Shown here in pieces: positions 61,220 to 64,000 of a stretch of DNA of 64,000 nucleotides. The position numbers were made by a program, and so were the translations under genes. Below the pieces are notes generated by a model, which had not been told where the DNA came from, made no database searches, and worked only from the letters and a program-made list of their open reading frames with translations. The stretch's first letter is position 1. Every line of letters starts with the position of its first letter. The stretch spans positions 1 through 64,000 of the forward strand of contig JAPWUV010000001.1 of the NCBI GenBank assembly GCA_028275345.1. The letters are read 5' to 3'. This stretch comes from a bacterium (GTDB lineage: Bacteria > Zhuqueibacterota > Zhuqueibacteria > Oleimicrobiales > Geothermoviventaceae).

Positions 61220-63616
61220 TCACGGGAGCGAAGTGTCGAGGGGGAGAAGGCCTATGGGCAGAATGGCCATCGGCTCCAGCTGATGTGTGGCAAAGGTCCG
61301 GATGAACCACGAGTACGGTTCGCAACGCCAGGGATTGGCCTGCGCGGCAGTGGCGCCCATCGGCGGCGGGAAGAGCCCCATGTTACGCGGGAACTCAAGG
61401 ATCTCCACGTGCCGGCCTTCCGGGATGCCGGCCATTTTTCTTGCTAGCCGAAGGGCATCGCTGAGGGTCCCGATCCGATCCACAAGGCCAACGGCCAGGC
61501 CATCGACGCCCGAGTAGATGCGGCCCTCGCCAATGACGCGGACGCTGTCCTGGGAGAGGCGGCGCGCCTGAGCTACCAGCTTCACGAAGTGGTCGTACAT
61601 CTGCAGGATGCCCTGGCGTGTTTTGGCGAACTCCTCTTCGCTCAGCGGGCGGTGCGGAATCGTCACGCCGAGAACCGGGAGGGTGACGCCGTGGAGCAAA
61701 TCCGCGTGTTCGCCCCGCTTCACGAAGTCGGATGTGAGACCGAGCTTCTCGCCAAGGCCCTTGTCGTAGAGCCACCCGCCAATCACTCCGATGGAGCCCG
61801 TGATGGTCAGAGGGGATGCGAGGATGGAGTCGCCCCACGCCGAGATCCAGTATCCGCCGGACCCAGCCACGCTACCCTGGCTGACGATGACCGGTTTGCG
61901 CTCGCGGCAGCGTCGGATGGTCTGCGCCACCATATCGGAGGGGACCACAAGCCCGCCGGGCGAATCCACCCGGAAGACGATGGCCTTGACGTCGCTCCGT
62001 TTGGCCAGTTTGTCGAAGGTTTTCTCCAAGTACCGGGCGCGGATGCCCGTGTCTAGGTCGCACGGGCCGAGGGCGTACACGACGGCGATGCGCTCAGCCG
62101 GTCCCCACGTCTCATCCGGGAGGCGCGATCTCACCTTGGAGCGCGTCACGGAGCGGAAGCGTTTGCCCACTTTTTTCGCCAGGATCTCGTCGATGTCGCG
62201 CCAGCGGCCCACTGTGTCCACCAGTCCCACCTTGACGGCGTCCTCGGCCAGGAAGATCCCGCCCAGGTCCACGAGCGAGTCAAAACGGCTCGTGGTCCAG
62301 CCTCGCCCCGCACACACCTCCCCGCGCAGGAGCTCGTACACGTCGTTCAGGTAGGCGCTCCTCTGTTCACGGTCCGCCTCGGAGAAGCGATCATTTGCGT
62401 AAGTCTCGGCGGCCGACTTATACTTGAAAAAGCGCAGCTCCTGAAAGCCGAGGCCCAGCTTCTCGAGGGCGTGCTTGAGGTAGGTCCTGCCGGTGACGAG
62501 ACCCAGCAGCTGGAGCTGACCCTCGGGGTCCATCACCACAATGTCCGCGCAAGAGGCGAGCCAGTAACGGATGATGTCGCCCTCGTCCAGGAACGCGACC
62601 ACCCGTTTTCCGGCGGAGCGCAAGCGAATCAGCTCGGCGCGGACCTCCCACGCCAATTCCGCCGGGAGCGCAGACCCGGAAAGATTGAGGGCGACGGCTC
62701 CGACGAGGGGATCATCCGCGGCTCGCTGCAGGTCCTGGATCAGGTCGAGAAAGCGGTGGGTCTGCCGGTCGAACCAGGCATAGCGGAGATAGTCCAGTTT
62801 ACCCCGGAGCTCGATTTTCAGGAGCTCGTGGCCGGGGAAGATCGAACCTGCGAGGTCGCGGCGACGCGGCTGGGCAAGGCGCAATGAGTAAACCTCCCCT
62901 CCGTCGCCCGTCACCCGACTTGCCCCGAAGCCCAGGGGACCGCTCTGCACCTGTAGCCCCACACGGTACACCGCATGCTCTTCAACCCCGAATGCCAAAT
63001 GCAAACCCGGAATAGGACGAAGCACCACACCTCCGAACCAGTTTCCACGGCGCCACTGCTGGTTTCCCGGCACGGAGTAGGAGACAGCCAAGGTCACTCG
63101 CTCAGTGCCGAACGGGCGGAGTCCCAACTCGGCCTGGCGCTGCTGAAAGTCCTTGCCGGAAGAGATCAGGCCCGCAATCCCGAGCGAGACCCACGGGGCG
63201 GGACGCGCGATGACTCCCCCTGTCCAGTTTCGCGAGGGTTCTCCAGGGACATCCTGCCAGCGGTATCCAGCACCGAGCCCTAGCATCCCGACCTTCGTCC
63301 CCATCCAGATGGATTGAACGCTCCTGGGCCCGTGCGGCGTGGGCATCTTGCCGACGGCAAGGCCGATTCCCGGCACTGCACCGAGGAAAAGCCCTCGCTG
63401 CAGGCCGGCCTCACTCCAGCCGTACAGCCTGAGCTCTGGGCCGCGCACGAAAGCCGCGTTGGCTGGGTTCAGGAACCCCAACAATCCCTGATCGAAAGCG
63501 GAGGCCGGCGCCAAAAGGAGCCGATCCGGGCTTTGCAGGTCTTGGGCTGTGGCTCTTGCGACGCCAGCAAGGATCACCGCGGTCATGAGACAGTATGCCA
63601 CACCCTTTGCCTTCAT
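61220..63616 (-). CDS. sppA: Signal peptide peptidase SppA (S49 family) with N-terminal outer-membrane-protein-like domain
   Basis: 798 residues. The C-terminal ~530 residues match tandem-domain SppA, which degrades cleaved signal peptides: the general-base Lys in RFFKYKSAAETY (~397) and the nucleophile Ser in SVAGSGGYWIS (~585), preceded by VFRVDSPGGLVVPSD and followed by TGSIGVIGG. Before this, after a signal peptide (MKAKGVAYCLMTAVILAGVA), lie ~240 residues of barrel-like sequence (FLNPANAAFVRGPELRLYG, LGAGYRW, WFGGVVLRPIPGLHLAFGV), similar to PorV-type starts. E. coli SppA lacks this part. The protease might therefore sit at the outer membrane. AGGAGGGAG precedes ATG 63616. The C-terminal ~60 residues are an extension without assigned role. 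Confidence 0.88.
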   Translation of the reverse strand: MKAKGVAYCLMTAVILAGVARATAQDLQSPDRLLLAPASAFDQGLLGFLNPANAAFVRGPELRLYGWSEAGLQRGLFLGAVPGIGLAVGKMPTPHGPRSVQSIWMGTKVGMLGLGAGYRWQDVPGEPSRNWTGGVIARPAPWVSLGIAGLISSGKDFQQRQAELGLRPFGTERVTLAVSYSVPGNQQWRRGNWFGGVVLRPIPGLHLAFGVEEHAVYRVGLQVQSGPLGFGASRVTGDGGEVYSLRLAQPRRRDLAGSIFPGHELLKIELRGKLDYLRYAWFDRQTHRFLDLIQDLQRAADDPLVGAVALNLSGSALPAELAWEVRAELIRLRSAGKRVVAFLDEGDIIRYWLASCADIVVMDPEGQLQLLGLVTGRTYLKHALEKLGLGFQELRFFKYKSAAETYANDRFSEADREQRSAYLNDVYELLRGEVCAGRGWTTSRFDSLVDLGGIFLAEDAVKVGLVDTVGRWRDIDEILAKKVGKRFRSVTRSKVRSRLPDETWGPAERIAVVYALGPCDLDTGIRARYLEKTFDKLAKRSDVKAIVFRVDSPGGLVVPSDMVAQTIRRCRERKPVIVSQGSVAGSGGYWISAWGDSILASPLTITGSIGVIGGWLYDKGLGEKLGLTSDFVKRGEHADLLHGVTLPVLGVTIPHRPLSEEEFAKTRQGILQMYDHFVKLVAQARRLSQDSVRVIGEGRIYSGVDGLAVGLVDRIGTLSDALRLARKMAGIPEGRHVEILEFPRNMGLFPPPMGATAAQANPWRCEPYSWFIRTFATHQLEPMAILPIGLLPLDTSLP

Positions 63617-63682
63617 TGTCTCCCTCCTAGACTGCGTTTGCCGTGCTTCGCCATGCGGGAGCATCCGACGGGGTCCCTTCGC

Positions 63683-64000
63683 CTACAAGCGGAGGAATAC
63701 CCGGCGACGCCACAAGCACCACACGAAGAGATACGATAGGGCCACGTACACCAGTGCATGCAGCAGGGAGCCAATCCACGGGTCCCCGACGGCGGAGAAG
63801 ACCGTCTTCCACAAGTAGGCCTTGATGGAAAGCTCCTCCCCGTTCGAGTGGACGTTCGTGAAGATCATGATGCGCGCTACCAAACCGATGAACACGTACA
63901 CGGCGATCGCGTTGGTTCCCCAGACGACGAACGGCTTCGCCCAGGACCGGTACCCCTTCACGTCGATCAGCCAGTAGAATGCGGCAAGCATGTTGAGGGC
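63683..64000 (-). CDS. C-terminal part of a NagX/HGSNAT-like membrane acyltransferase (5' end outside window)
   Basis: 105 codons plus stop; the frame is open through the right edge. Three hydrophobic helices are visible (LNMLAAFYWLIDV, FVVWGTNAIAVYVFIGLVARIM, SLLHALVYVALSYLFVWCLW) and the end RRRVFLRL. The pattern, especially WGTNAIAVYV and the closing LW+++VF++L, fits the C-terminus of COG4299 (heparan-alpha-glucosaminide N-acetyltransferase-like, DUF5009-type) proteins, which acetylate sugars across the membrane. It lies 66 nt upstream of the SppA-like gene, same strand, so may be co-transcribed. Family assignment from a fragment is tentative. Confidence 0.6.
   Translation of the reverse strand, partial: ALNMLAAFYWLIDVKGYRSWAKPFVVWGTNAIAVYVFIGLVARIMIFTNVHSNGEELSIKAYLWKTVFSAVGDPWIGSLLHALVYVALSYLFVWCLWRRRVFLRL

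Noticed and set aside
60906-61447. Plus-strand open frames of 125-233 codons in or across the non-coding region
   Set aside because: Arg/Pro/Ser-rich, no ribosome-binding sites, and partly antisense to the SppA-like gene.

Overview
The window is GC-rich, protein-dense DNA from a Gram-negative (two-membrane) bacterium. TonB-dependent receptors ending in a C-terminal Phe, a PorV/PorQ-family protein, lipoproteins, and at least six secreted proteins with type IX secretion (T9SS) type A-like C-terminal domains (YPNPFN or VVPNPY start, then a short Ig-like fold ending in a xxVK/VIR tail) point to the FCB superphylum. The mix fits the Calditrichota / candidate division KSB1 part of that group better than classical Bacteroidota; this placement is inference. 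No rRNA, tRNA, CRISPR array, transposase or phage gene was seen.

Left half (1-26.2 kb, almost all + strand): after the end of a leftward outer-membrane protein gene comes a long run of secretion and uptake genes. Two homologous modules lie in tandem: TonB receptor, large T9SS-type secreted protein, PorV, IPT/TIG-propeller lipoprotein (891-8482), then TonB receptor, large secreted protein, IPT/TIG-propeller lipoprotein (8566-14960). No SusD-type gene is present. They are followed by a secreted propeller protein closed by a perfect terminator (16457-16491), and then by a second run: a golvesin-domain protein, a PD40 propeller protein, a secreted N-acetylmuramoyl-L-alanine amidase and a family-10-like glycosyl hydrolase. 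The last two share one multi-domain tail.

Middle (26.2-30.3 kb): an NhaC-family Na+/H+ antiporter with an extra exported N-terminal domain, a TIM-barrel hydrolase-like protein on the opposite strand, and an orphan CheW-domain protein whose 3' end overlaps the next gene antisense.

Right half (30.2-60.5 kb, all - strand): an exopolysaccharide / surface-glycan cluster of about 24 genes, tightly packed with many 4-nt ATGA/GTGA overlaps. Read in the direction of transcription it has an atypical receiver-domain protein, a Wzc-type tyrosine autokinase, a dehydratase-nucleotidyltransferase-aminotransferase cassette for an amino-deoxy sugar, an initiating sugar transferase with reversed domain order, a minimal SLBB protein, a GT2 enzyme, RfbF plus an SDR enzyme plus three C-methyltransferase-type proteins (a probable CDP-linked branched sugar), an asparagine-synthase-like protein without its catalytic Cys, a flippase, a Wzy-type ligase/polymerase, a polysaccharide deacetylase, several glycosyltransferases, a FemAB-like acyltransferase and a secreted beta-helix/PKD protein. 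Together these would build, modify, flip, polymerise and regulate one glycan. The gene set resembles exosortase (XrtA)-linked EPS loci, but no exosortase is in the window.

Far right (60.5-64 kb): a 720-nt non-coding stretch, an SppA-like S49 protease with an outer-membrane-protein-like N-terminal domain, and the C-terminal end of a NagX/HGSNAT-like membrane acyltransferase. Start sites were refined by ribosome-binding sites, signal peptides and overlaps. Long open frames opposite the real genes are a base-composition effect and were left out.
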